A stretch of 23,793 nt of DNA from assembly GCA_964574775.1 (NCBI GenBank), contig CAZNOS010000007.1:1-23793 (forward strand), given 5' to 3'. Of this stretch, positions 14,161 to 20,589 are shown in pieces; position 1 is the stretch's first letter, and each line of letters starts with the position of its first letter. The DNA is from CABMGO01 sp964574775 (GTDB lineage: Archaea; Nanobdellota; Nanobdellia; Pacearchaeales; GW2011-AR1). The notes beneath the pieces were generated by a model. It was not told where the DNA came from. It was given only the letters and a program-made list of their open reading frames with translations, and searched no databases. Made by a program: the position numbers and the translations under genes.

Positions 14161-15383
14161 CTCCAACGAACTCCTCCCTTGCACCATTTGTATATAGACC
14201 AAGTTATCATAAATGGATATGTAATCAAGTATAGAGTCATATATATAATTATTTCGAATATGTTTTCATTTTTAAGGAATTTATCTTTCATTCCAAATAA
14301 AACAAATAGTGTAAATATGAGGAATAATACAAATAAAACAATTCCAAAATAATTCAAAAGCGTTGGAGTTATATTCATGTCAGATAAAGACATTATAGTA
14401 ACATTCGCATTGACTTTATATAATAAGATTTCAATATTTTTAAGTAGTTTTGTAGCCCATATGTACACAAACATACCTAATCCCACAATTCCAATCGTTA
14501 GTCCGAATGAGAAAAAAGGTATAACAAAGTACCCAAACATTCCCTTTCTAAAAATATACTTGATATATTTTTTAATAACCTGAAATCCACCGACGGTCCA
14601 TCGCACTCTTTGCTTCCACCATGCACTAAATTTTGTTGGAACGGTCGTTTTCACTTTCGCTGCTAAGCACATTCTAACTTTCCACCCGTTCTTCAAAATA
14701 TGCCAAGTGGACTCAATGTCTTCAGTCATATTTGTTTTATCAAATCCACCAATCTCATCAAATGCGGTTTTTCTATAAACGGATAAAGAACCAGGTGCAA
14801 CATATATAGAATCAATAAACTCCAAAAGCTTTCTGGTAAATGCAATCACTTTATATTCAATAGATTGTAGTCTGCCTAAGAAAGTTTCTCTGTTTATTGG
14901 GGTACATGCAGCAGTTACAGCTCCAACTTTAACGTCGTTAAAATAGCCCATCATTCGTGAGAAAGCTTGTTTTTCTGGATAGCTATCGGCATCAATTATA
15001 GCAATAAAATCTCCCTTAACAAATTTAATGGCGTAATTTAAACTATCTGCCTTACCGGAATTTTTTTTATCTATAACTAATAATTTTGGATATTTTTTCT
15101 GTAGAGATTTAGCTATTTTAAGAGTATTGTCACTGCTTCCATCATTAATCACGATAACTTCTTTTAAAAATTTATAATCAGATTCGAAAACAGATTTAAT
15201 CGTACTTTCGATTGTCTTTTCTTCGTTAAATGCTGGTATGAGTATACTCAAGAAATATTTGCCATTAATCGGAGGAATATGCATCAATTTTTGTTTGTTA
15301 TGAAAATAGAGAACTAGACTAAGTAATAAAAAATATAGAGATGTAAACATATAGAAAAAATATATTCCTTCAATTATTTCCAT
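14157..15383 (-). CDS. Family 2 processive glycosyltransferase, membrane-bound
   Basis: A 408-residue GT2 enzyme of the NodC/PgaC/cellulose-synthase type. It has one N-terminal membrane helix (about 5-28). The catalytic domain has IPAFNEE (49-55), INDGSSDNT with D81, the DAD metal-binding motif (131-133), TED (220-222) and QRVRW (258-262). The QxxRW motif marks polymerising synthases. Four or so membrane helices follow. The ATG at 15383 is chosen because GAGG stands 6 bases before it; it overlaps the scpB stop by 14 bases. The frame reaches 15419 without better evidence. It is expected to build and export a polysaccharide or glycolipid from a nucleotide sugar. The product is unknown, although a divergent deacetylase-like gene hints at an amino-sugar polymer. 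Confidence 0.87.
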   Translation of the reverse strand: MEIIEGIYFFYMFTSLYFLLLSLVLYFHNKQKLMHIPPINGKYFLSILIPAFNEEKTIESTIKSVFESDYKFLKEVIVINDGSSDNTLKIAKSLQKKYPKLLVIDKKNSGKADSLNYAIKFVKGDFIAIIDADSYPEKQAFSRMMGYFNDVKVGAVTAACTPINRETFLGRLQSIEYKVIAFTRKLLEFIDSIYVAPGSLSVYRKTAFDEIGGFDKTNMTEDIESTWHILKNGWKVRMCLAAKVKTTVPTKFSAWWKQRVRWTVGGFQVIKKYIKYIFRKGMFGYFVIPFFSFGLTIGIVGLGMFVYIWATKLLKNIEILLYKVNANVTIMSLSDMNITPTLLNYFGIVLFVLFLIFTLFVLFGMKDKFLKNENIFEIIIYMTLYLITYPFMITWSIYKWCKGGVRWR

Positions 15384-16011
15384 TTTCATCCTCGCCTGAC
15401 TCTCTTTCAGCTTCCTCAATTTCTTCTTTTTCGTTTTCTCCCTCGCCCTTCAAAATATTTCTTTTTTGTACATTAAAGTATTCGTAAAATTCTTCCGAAA
15501 GCAACAAGTCATTCGTATGACCGGCCTTTTTAGAAGTAACAAGTCCCAATTCCAAAAATTTATGTATATGATCGTAGGCTTTATTGCCTCTAATTTTAAT
15601 AACGACGGATTGTTTTATTGGTTGCTTGTATGCAATAACAGCAAGTGTTTCCTGTTCCGCTTTCGTAAATTCGGTATTTCCAGTCGCTAATTTATTTACC
15701 ATATAATTATATTTTTCAGCCACATCCATTTTCCAAGAATTATTTCTATTTATTATTCTTACAGCACTATTCAAGTATTTTTTTTCTAATTTCATAAGAA
15801 TTTCTTTCAGCATTATTGGATTTATATCCGTCAACATAATCAGATCCTGTAGGTTCAAAAATCTGCCAGCTATAAACAAAGCCGCTTCTATCTTTTCTTC
15901 ATTTTCTTTCTCTTTTTCTTCAAAAACATTATCTAGTTGCTCAGCTGTTTCGTGCGTAATTACAGACTCCCTCTTCTTCGAGACACCATCCTCGACAATA
16001 CTTTCTTCCAT
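15370..16011 (-). CDS. scpB: Segregation and condensation protein ScpB
   Basis: A 213-residue ScpB, the winged-helix partner of kleisin ScpA in the SMC condensin complex that organises chromosomes. An acidic N-terminal extension (residues 1-40) precedes the core EEKIEAALFIAGRFLNLQDL. The second winged helix is marked by TKAEQETLAVIAYKQPIKQSVV and IRGNKAYDHIHKFLELGLV, which is highly typical of the family (A-x-x-x-Y-x-QPI-x-x-x-x-I-x-x-I-RG). The tail is again acidic (EKEEIEEAERESGEDE). It is the first gene of an overlapping operon with a glycosyltransferase, an unexpected pairing. A CTTAAAAAG TATA element (16032-16040) lies 25 bases before the ATG. ScpA and SMC are not in the window. Confidence 0.92.
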   Translation of the reverse strand: MEESIVEDGVSKKRESVITHETAEQLDNVFEEKEKENEEKIEAALFIAGRFLNLQDLIMLTDINPIMLKEILMKLEKKYLNSAVRIINRNNSWKMDVAEKYNYMVNKLATGNTEFTKAEQETLAVIAYKQPIKQSVVIKIRGNKAYDHIHKFLELGLVTSKKAGHTNDLLLSEEFYEYFNVQKRNILKGEGENEKEEIEEAERESGEDENGNN

Positions 16012-16031
16012 GTTTTAGCTAAGAATTAAGG

Positions 16032-16040
16032 CTTTTTAAG
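16032..16040 (-). promoter_or_regulatory. TATA box of the scpB operon
   Basis: Minus-strand CTTAAAAAG is centred 25 bases before the scpB ATG. It sits back to back with the TATA box of the divergent gene at 16089. Confidence 0.5.
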
Positions 16041-16058
16041 GATTTTTTATTTACAAAG

Positions 16059-16066
16059 CTTTATAA
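16059..16066 (+). promoter_or_regulatory. TATA box of the deacetylase-like gene
   Basis: CTTTATAA is centred about 26 bases before the ATG at 16089. This supports that start over the upstream in-frame ATG at 16074, which is only 11 bases from the box centre. Confidence 0.55.
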
Positions 16067-16088
16067 TTTTGTAATGATTGTTAAACGT

Positions 16089-16315
16089 ATGAAGAAATTA
16101 AAAATATTAACTATAACTCTTATTGTTATTGCTATCCTTATTTTGTTTGCATGGGTATATAGACAATTCTCATCGACGCAGATAGATGACGTGTCTCCAC
16201 AAATACAATGCGATGAACAACTCTTGAAAAAAGCAGATATTCTATTTGTTATCCCAAAATTCGAAAATAAGAGTATGGCTGAAAATAAAACATGGTGCGA
16301 CGATATTGCAAAACT
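16089..16315 (+). CDS. N-terminal part of a probable DUF2334 polysaccharide-deacetylase-fold protein, cut by gap
   Basis: Seventy-five residues are visible before the N block. One membrane helix or uncleaved signal (KILTITLIVIAILILFAWVY) is followed by CDEQLLKKADILFVIPKFENKS and AENKTWCDDIAKL. The pattern of a strand ending in VIPKF, then N-K-(S)-x-x-x-N-K-x-W-C, resembles archaeal DUF2334 proteins. These belong to the polysaccharide deacetylase superfamily and have the form x-VIP-x-... W-x-x-x-I-x-x-L followed by an HG-x-x-H motif. That decisive HG-x-x-H part would fall inside the gap, so this is a tentative call. The protein would act outside the membrane. It is divergent from scpB and the glycosyltransferase, a setting that would suit a polymer-modifying enzyme. 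Confidence 0.45.
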
Positions 16316-16415
16316 NNNNNNNNNNNNNNNNNNNNNNNNNNNNNNNNNNNNNNNNNNNNNNNNNNNNNNNNNNNNNNNNNNNNNNNNNNNNNNNNNNNNN
16401 NNNNNNNNNNNNNNN
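16316..16415. other. Assembly gap, 100 N, hiding the ends of two convergent genes
   Basis: Exactly 100 N. A plus-strand gene enters from the left and a minus-strand gene from the right, and neither has ended, so the real missing sequence is probably several hundred bases. Confidence 0.97.
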
Positions 16416-16564
16416 GCATTCACCTTTTCTGCTCCGAGCGAAGCGTATCCTTCAATGGCAATCAGACAACCAATATAAATTAATAATGCAGACGTCGCGC
16501 CTCTAGCGACTTTTCCAATCCCACCAATTACGTTATCAATTCTGTCAACTAAATCAAGTTCCAT
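16416..16564 (-). CDS. N-terminal fragment of a small membrane protein, cut by gap
   Basis: Forty-nine residues are visible: MELDLVDRIDNVIGGIGK, then a hydrophobic helix (ATSALLIYIGCLIAIEGYASLG), then AEKVN at the gap edge. I do not recognise it. Frames crossing the gap read antisense to the deacetylase-like gene and should be ignored. The ATG at 16564 is preceded on the minus strand by ACTTAAATA (about 16584-16593), a weak TATA element at leaderless spacing that overlaps the end of the aRF1 gene. Its gene is separate from aRF1, which ends 34 bases upstream. Confidence 0.5.
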
Positions 16565-16598
16565 TAATTTCGAAAAAATATTAGCTATTTAAGTCTTT

Positions 16599-17693
16599 TC
16601 AACTCATCGCATATCTAAGTATGCCGCCTACCCCGCCGATGTTGTGAAACTGAACTCCCTCGGGTGTTTCGTTTGTAACAATATGAATTTCAACAGATGT
16701 TGTCTTAGCTAATTCTTCCATGTGCTTTATTTTCTCCCTGGGAAGTTCTTTTGATAAAATCAATTTTCCAACCGCACCCACGTTTAGTCTTTCTTCAACT
16801 TCGGCCTCGCCATAAGCACATTTTTCTGGCTGTTTCGCCAACATTGTAAAAAATTCATCCAAAATTTCTCTCTGTTTTGTAACTTCTTGTTCGGCCAAAA
16901 TATCTTTTGATGATTCAACCAATGCTCTTAGCCCAGCCATTTCGCTGTCTCCAAGATCTCGAACTGCAATAATTTTATCTTTTAATTGTGTCGCTAAGTT
17001 TCCAGTTTCAATATATTCTTCTTTAGTTGGAATTGGTCCGCCAATTAAAATTCCCTTTAGCTTTTTATTTTCGAAAAAAGAATCTTTCATAACTTCAGAA
17101 ACTCTTCTATAAAATTCTTTAGCCGCACCCTCCGTCGCTCTTTCAAATCTTTGAGCAGACTGTCCACCAGATCTTTGCTTAGAAGGAACACCAGAGGTCA
17201 TATTGTGCAACATTTTAATTGACTTACCCTCTAAAATACCAATAGCTGCCTCTTTTCTATCAATAACCAATAAACCATAAACCTCATCCGTTTCTAACAT
17301 TTCCTTTAGTGGATCTAAAACGAAAGTCTGGTCGCATCGATAAACTCTAACCTTCAGTGGTTTCGGTGGTTCAATTGCCCAAAGTTGAATATCTTCCTGA
17401 CCTTCTACGGTTGAAACATTTCCAGCATACAAAGCCAAACCATTCGGAGGTAATTTCTGTCCAATAAGTTTAAGCTGTCGTGAAATTCTTTCAAGTGCAT
17501 CAAGCACGGCCTTTCTGGTATTTTTAGATTTGATATTTTCGGCCGTTCCCTTTTCCGTATCTATTTGTTTCACTACGTTGTTTATATTAAAATCCGCAGG
17601 AATCAAAACGCTAATTAACTCCGTGTGTCTACCACGATAGCCTTCCAGCTCTTTCAGTGTTTCTTCAAGCTCATATTTTTGTGTATCATTCAT
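16599..17693 (-). CDS. prf1: Peptide chain release factor aRF1, compact form
   Basis: A 364-residue archaeal/eukaryotic class 1 release factor, which recognises all three stop codons and triggers peptide release. The stop-codon-reading motifs are NIKS (53-56) and Y118-x-C120-x3-F124, the YxCxxxF motif. The catalytic GGQ is intact at 176-178 in SKQRSGGQSAQRFER. Domain 3 includes KCAYGEAEVEERLNVGAVGKL and ends in ETPEGVQFHNIGGVGGILRY. Typical aRF1 proteins have about 410-420 residues. Here domain 3 passes straight from LSKELPREKIKHMEELAK to VEIHIVTNETPEG, so the minidomain inserted at this place, which in many archaea carries cysteines, appears to be missing. The TATA box at 17715-17722 supports the start. 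It is shared in sequence with the promoter of the next gene upstream. Confidence 0.93.
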   Translation of the reverse strand: MNDTQKYELEETLKELEGYRGRHTELISVLIPADFNINNVVKQIDTEKGTAENIKSKNTRKAVLDALERISRQLKLIGQKLPPNGLALYAGNVSTVEGQEDIQLWAIEPPKPLKVRVYRCDQTFVLDPLKEMLETDEVYGLLVIDRKEAAIGILEGKSIKMLHNMTSGVPSKQRSGGQSAQRFERATEGAAKEFYRRVSEVMKDSFFENKKLKGILIGGPIPTKEEYIETGNLATQLKDKIIAVRDLGDSEMAGLRALVESSKDILAEQEVTKQREILDEFFTMLAKQPEKCAYGEAEVEERLNVGAVGKLILSKELPREKIKHMEELAKTTSVEIHIVTNETPEGVQFHNIGGVGGILRYAMS

Positions 17694-17714
17694 AAATTAT
17701 CAAAAACTCCACGA

Positions 17715-17722
17715 TTTATAAA
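17715..17722 (-). promoter_or_regulatory. TATA box of the aRF1 gene, within a repeated promoter 17-mer
   Basis: Minus-strand TTTATAAA is centred 25 bases before the ATG at 17693. The 17-mer GATTTATAAACGTTCGG (plus-strand reading, 17713-17729) is identical to 18253-18269. Confidence 0.65.
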
Positions 17723-17747
17723 CGTTCGGTGGATATTTCTTAAATCG

Positions 17748-18233
17748 CTAGTTCAAATTTTTATAAACTTTATAGAACGGATCAATTTTTATTATTTTAT
17801 TGCCGACCTTAACCATTAGATATTGATGAATATACTGGCCAACCGTCCACTTTATCTTTACATTTTCCTTATTGAACTGTCCCGTATTAAACAAAATAGT
17901 CTTTAGTATGAGATTCTGGGTATGGCACCAAATATACGTTTTCTTTCCGATATTATTCTCAACGTTATTGTTAAATAGCGCCCAAAAATAATGAAGTTTG
18001 TTTCTAAAGGAGTTTCCTATTCCGTAATGATTTTTTATAACAAAAGAATACGCATTTTCCAGTGTTTTTTCTGGATTTTTATTCTTTAATTTATTGGCTA
18101 TTTGCCTGATCTTATACGTTTCTTTTATTTTTGGTTTAATTAAATAGTTTGGAAATAATATAAACGGAATAAAAATTGCAAATACTAACCACAGAGCGAT
18201 AAGAATTAAGATGGTTAACAATAAGCTATTCAT
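17748..18233 (-). CDS. Membrane-anchored transglutaminase-like protein
   Basis: A 161-residue protein with an N-terminal membrane helix (about residues 4-28), then a helical stretch (EKTLENAYSFVIKNHYG). The core carries a Cys-His-Asp order typical of the transglutaminase-like/papain-like fold. C103 lies in IWCHTQNLILKTILFNTG, H136 in QYIHQYLMVKVGNK, and D151 in KIDPFY. The pattern H-x-Y-L-x-V-x-x-G-x-x-x-x-x-x-DP is characteristic of small transglutaminase-like proteins. It might be an outward-facing protease or peptide/cell-surface modifying enzyme, or an inactive relative. Whether the domain is inside or outside the cell is not certain. The TATA box at 18255-18262 has the same 17-mer as the aRF1 promoter at the same distance from the start. 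Confidence 0.55.
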   Translation of the reverse strand: MNSLLLTILILIALWLVFAIFIPFILFPNYLIKPKIKETYKIRQIANKLKNKNPEKTLENAYSFVIKNHYGIGNSFRNKLHYFWALFNNNVENNIGKKTYIWCHTQNLILKTILFNTGQFNKENVKIKWTVGQYIHQYLMVKVGNKIIKIDPFYKVYKNLN

Positions 18234-18254
18234 AGATGAGTAATAATTTTCTGA

Positions 18255-18262
18255 TTTATAAA
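18255..18262 (-). promoter_or_regulatory. TATA box of the transglutaminase-like gene, second copy of the promoter 17-mer
   Basis: Minus-strand TTTATAAA is centred 25 bases before the ATG at 18233, preceded by CCGAACG as a possible BRE. The 17-mer at 18253-18269 is identical to that of the aRF1 promoter. Confidence 0.6.
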
Positions 18263-18287
18263 CGTTCGGGGTAAAATCTAAAATAAA

Positions 18288-18701
18288 TTATATCTTCTCA
18301 AAAAGTTGAAAATATCTAGCCCTTATCTCTTCTAGCTTTTTTGTAGACACTTGAAAATCTTCGTCTCTTAATTCGAAACAAAATTCTTGTAGCTGTTTCT
18401 CATCTATAACGTTTTCATCAGAATCTAAATAGTTCATATCATCTCCATTTGGACCATATATAAAATTAAAATGATAATAGCCTAAAAATTCTTGATATTC
18501 TAAAACGTTAATCTCCTCATAATTCTGTAGAATATAGTCAATAACATTTATAATGAATTTTATAATCCTTCTAGTAAACTTCTTATCTTCTGTAATAAAT
18601 GCGTCTACGTTTGGTCTCTAACTTTCTAGCATCGCTTTAAACTCGTTATCTATCGAGTTATACTCCTGCTCTAATTCGTCTGGTAGCATGAATCTTTTCA
18701 T
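18288..18701 (-). pseudogene. Hypothetical gene interrupted by an in-frame TAG at codon 28
   Basis: Translated by hand from ATG 18701, the frame reads MKRFMLPDELEQEYNSIDNE, then FKAMLES, then TAG (18618-18620). It then runs without another stop for 109 codons to TAA 18288-18290, a helical acidic protein ending RARYFQLFEKI. The two parts together would give about 137 residues. A TATA element (minus-strand TTTAAATA, 18723-18730) stands 25 bases before the ATG, so the start upstream of the TAG is well supported. The long open stretch has normal coding character. The options are a recent nonsense mutation (pseudogene), a sequencing or assembly error, or read-through. TAG is an ordinary terminal stop in several neighbours (for example the RPA-like, J-domain and valS genes), so recoding is unlikely. 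The family is not recognised. Confidence 0.68.
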
Positions 18702-18722
18702 GTTTTTTGAAAATAAATTGAT

Positions 18723-18730
18723 TATTTAAA
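18723..18730 (-). promoter_or_regulatory. TATA box of the TAG-interrupted gene
   Basis: Minus-strand TTTAAATA is centred about 25 bases before the ATG at 18701. This is what makes the start upstream of the TAG credible. Confidence 0.5.
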
Positions 18731-18771
18731 TTCTCCGCAAACTTATTAACCCGACTAAATACTATATCTTC

Positions 18772-19326
18772 ATGGTAGATTTCCTAGCAAAAGATAGAGA
18801 GGATTGGAGCAACTGGCTTAAAGAGAATCATCTGAAAGAAGAAAAGGTTACTCTGATAAAATATAAGAAACACACAGGGAAGCCCATTATTGATAATAAA
18901 GACGCCATGACCGAGGCTATTCGTTTCGGCTGGATTGATACTACTACGCACAGAATTGACGACGATAAATACGCTCAAACCTTTGTAAAAAGAAATCAAA
19001 ATAGTAAATGGAGCGTAAATACTCTTGCGCGCGGAAAAGAACTTTTTGAGAAAGGTTTAATGAGCGAACACGGAATTAAAAAATATAAAGAAGGTCTTGC
19101 CAAAGGAGCCTACGACAGAGACTTACCAAAAAATCCAGAAGTTCCAGAAGATTTAATAAAAATATTAAATAAAAATCTAAAAGCGAAAGAAAAATTTGAA
19201 AAACTTTCTTCATCTGTTAGGAAGATGTATCTGAGACACATCATAAGAGCTAAATTACCAGAGGCTAGAGAAAAAAGAATAAATAACTTAATTGAGAATT
19301 TAACTAAGGAGCCATATGTCAGATAA
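18772..19326 (+). CDS. YdeI/OmpD-associated-family protein
   Basis: A 184-residue protein of the YdeI (COG4430) family. The N-terminal part matches well: W-x-x-WL-x-x-NH (WSNWLKENH), VTLIKYKKHTGKP, then the hallmark EAIRFGWIDTTTHRIDDDKYAQTFVKR and KWSVNTLARGKELFEKGLMSEHG. The C-terminal half carries the usual second motif region, with LPKNPEVPEDLIKILNKN and a helical end (REKRINNLIENLTKEP). The biochemical role is not settled; in bacteria family members are linked to bacteriocin or antimicrobial peptide tolerance. It overlaps the next gene by 11 bases, so the two are translated from one message. A CTTATTAAC element lies about 27 bases upstream. Confidence 0.83.
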   Translation: MVDFLAKDREDWSNWLKENHLKEEKVTLIKYKKHTGKPIIDNKDAMTEAIRFGWIDTTTHRIDDDKYAQTFVKRNQNSKWSVNTLARGKELFEKGLMSEHGIKKYKEGLAKGAYDRDLPKNPEVPEDLIKILNKNLKAKEKFEKLSSSVRKMYLRHIIRAKLPEAREKRINNLIENLTKEPYVR

Positions 19327-19564
19327 ACCATGGTTCGTTTATATTCTAGAATGTTCTGACGGCTCGTACTATACCGGCACCACAAACGACGTAGATAAAA
19401 GAATGAAAATTCATAAATCTGGTAAGGGAAGTAAATACGTCCGACAAAAAGGATTTAAGTATCTAATCGCCACAAAATTATGTAAAGACAAATCGGATGC
19501 TTGTAAAGCAGAATATTGGATTAAGAAAATGCCAAGAAACGAAAAGCTAAATGCTTTCAAATAA
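19316..19564 (+). CDS. GIY-YIG nuclease-domain protein
   Basis: An 82-residue stand-alone GIY-YIG domain of the UPF0213/YhbQ type. It has VYIL (Y9), SYYTGTT (Y19, G21), DVDKRMKIHKSGKGSKYVR (R29, H33, Y41) and the metal-binding glutamate in CKAEYWIKKMPRNEK (E66). All the residues usually needed for catalysis are present. Stand-alone members act on DNA, but their physiological role is not established. The ATG lies inside the last codons of the YdeI-like gene (11-base overlap), in a GGAGCCATATG context with GGAG 5 bases upstream. Translational coupling is likely. Confidence 0.88.
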   Translation: MSDKPWFVYILECSDGSYYTGTTNDVDKRMKIHKSGKGSKYVRQKGFKYLIATKLCKDKSDACKAEYWIKKMPRNEKLNAFK

Positions 19565-19568
19565 TTTA

Positions 19569-19919
19569 TCAAGAAGCGTTCTTTAATTCTTGAAGTTGAT
19601 TATAAAGCTCTTCCCATTTTCTAATATCATTATATCTTACAAAAAATCCTAAAAATCCTTCGTAACTAAACAGGTATTGATGGACTTTCTTTTCATTAAT
19701 TACCACTTCTCTTTCTTGAGGTTTTTTATATCCATAAAGAAGTATTTCATCCATTTCTTGGCTTGACCAAGGATTATATCCCCATTTTGAATTGAGAAGA
19801 TCTCCGAGATTCATCCATTTTTCGGATTCTAAGCCTAATGGAGAATCTTGCAATTCTTTTTCTATGTCTCTTATTTTAGCAATACGTTCGCTAGACTCTT
19901 CCATAATATCCCAGGGCAT
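19569..19919 (-). CDS. Hypothetical protein, 116 residues
   Basis: I do not recognise this protein. It is soluble, strongly helical and acidic at the N terminus (MEESSERIAKIRDIEKELQD). Aromatic residues are frequent in the middle (KWGYNPWSS, YGYKKPQE, QYLFSYEGFLGFFVRY), and it ends in a helical segment (KWEELYNQLQELKNAS). Two start codons are possible, ATG 19919 and ATG 19904. An ATATATTGG-like element about 25 bases before 19919 slightly favours the longer form. It overlaps the upstream extension of the exonuclease frame on the other strand, which is one reason to start that gene later. It is convergent with the GIY-YIG gene, with only 4 bases between the ends. Confidence 0.58.
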   Translation of the reverse strand: MPWDIMEESSERIAKIRDIEKELQDSPLGLESEKWMNLGDLLNSKWGYNPWSSQEMDEILLYGYKKPQEREVVINEKKVHQYLFSYEGFLGFFVRYNDIRKWEELYNQLQELKNAS

Positions 19920-19981
19920 TTATATTTTAAGAAATAAACCAATATATGAAATATTCACACTATTGAAGAATCTCCCCAACC

Positions 19982-19989
19982 TTTTTATA
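19982..19989 (+). promoter_or_regulatory. TATA box of the exonuclease gene
   Basis: TTTTTATA is centred 25 bases before ATG 20011. This decides the start: the open frame itself goes back to 19792, but it would overlap the opposite-strand orphan. Confidence 0.6.
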
Positions 19990-20010
19990 TTCCGTTTTTT
20001 AAATATTTTG

Positions 20011-20586
20011 ATGAAAGAGGCTTACGTGGTTTTAGATATAGAAACGACTGGATTATCTAAACACGTTAACAAGATAACAGAGATCGCCGCCCTAAGAGTT
20101 GAAAACTTTCAGGTCGTCAAGAGATTTGAAACGTTAGTAAATCCTCAGACACCAATACCTTCTTTCATAACCTCTCTAACTGGAATTTCAGATTCCATGG
20201 TTCGAGACGCTCCAATAATAGAAGAAGTCATACCTAAGTTCACGAAATTCGTCCAAGACTCTCCTTTCGTCGCTCATTGCGCCACTTTCGATTACGGCTT
20301 CATTAAACATAACGCTCAACTTTTATCTTTAGATATAACGAATCCAAAAATCTGCACCAGAAAACTATCTCGTCGTCTCGTGCCAGAATTAAGAAACTAC
20401 AAACTTTCAAATCTATGTGAACATTTTCAAATAATAAATAACTCTGCCCATAGAGCGATGGGAGACGTCGAAGCAACTCATAAAATATTTAGTAAACTTT
20501 TAGACTTAATGAAAAAACAAGGGATTGAGAGAAGAGAAGACGTTTTGAATTTTCAGGATAGAAAAATCACCCAACTTCTTGTTTAA
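20011..20586 (+). CDS. DnaQ-like DEDDh 3'-5' exonuclease
   Basis: A 191-residue DEDDh exonuclease of the DNA polymerase III epsilon / PolC-exonuclease family. Exo I is VVLDIETTGL (D9, E11). Exo II is in FVAHCATFDYGFIKHNAQ (D94). Exo III has AHRAMGDVEATHKIF (H147, D152). All the catalytic acids and the histidine are present. It may proofread, degrade DNA ends in repair or process RNA ends; no polymerase domain is attached. The start at 20011 rests on the TATA box 25 bases upstream; the longer frame begins inside a neighbour and lacks homology. The C terminus ends in a short helical extension (KKQGIERREDVLNF). It is convergent with the YkgJ-type gene, with 3 bases between them. Confidence 0.9.
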   Translation: MKEAYVVLDIETTGLSKHVNKITEIAALRVENFQVVKRFETLVNPQTPIPSFITSLTGISDSMVRDAPIIEEVIPKFTKFVQDSPFVAHCATFDYGFIKHNAQLLSLDITNPKICTRKLSRRLVPELRNYKLSNLCEHFQIINNSAHRAMGDVEATHKIFSKLLDLMKKQGIERREDVLNFQDRKITQLLV

Positions 20587-20589
20587 CCC

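Noticed and set aside
16061..16564. Minus-strand frame running across the N block
   Set aside because: Left of the gap it is antisense to the deacetylase-like gene, and joining across 100 N has no meaning. Only 16416-16564 is kept.
18618..18620. TAG read as pyrrolysine or another amino acid
   Set aside because: TAG is used as the ordinary stop of several genes here (RPA-like, J-domain, valS, two orphans), there is no visible downstream stem designed for insertion, and no pyl gene is in the window. A mutation or sequence error is simpler.
19792..20010. Upstream extension of the exonuclease frame
   Set aside because: It overlaps the opposite-strand orphan gene, has no family similarity, and the TATA box at 19982-19989 points to ATG 20011.
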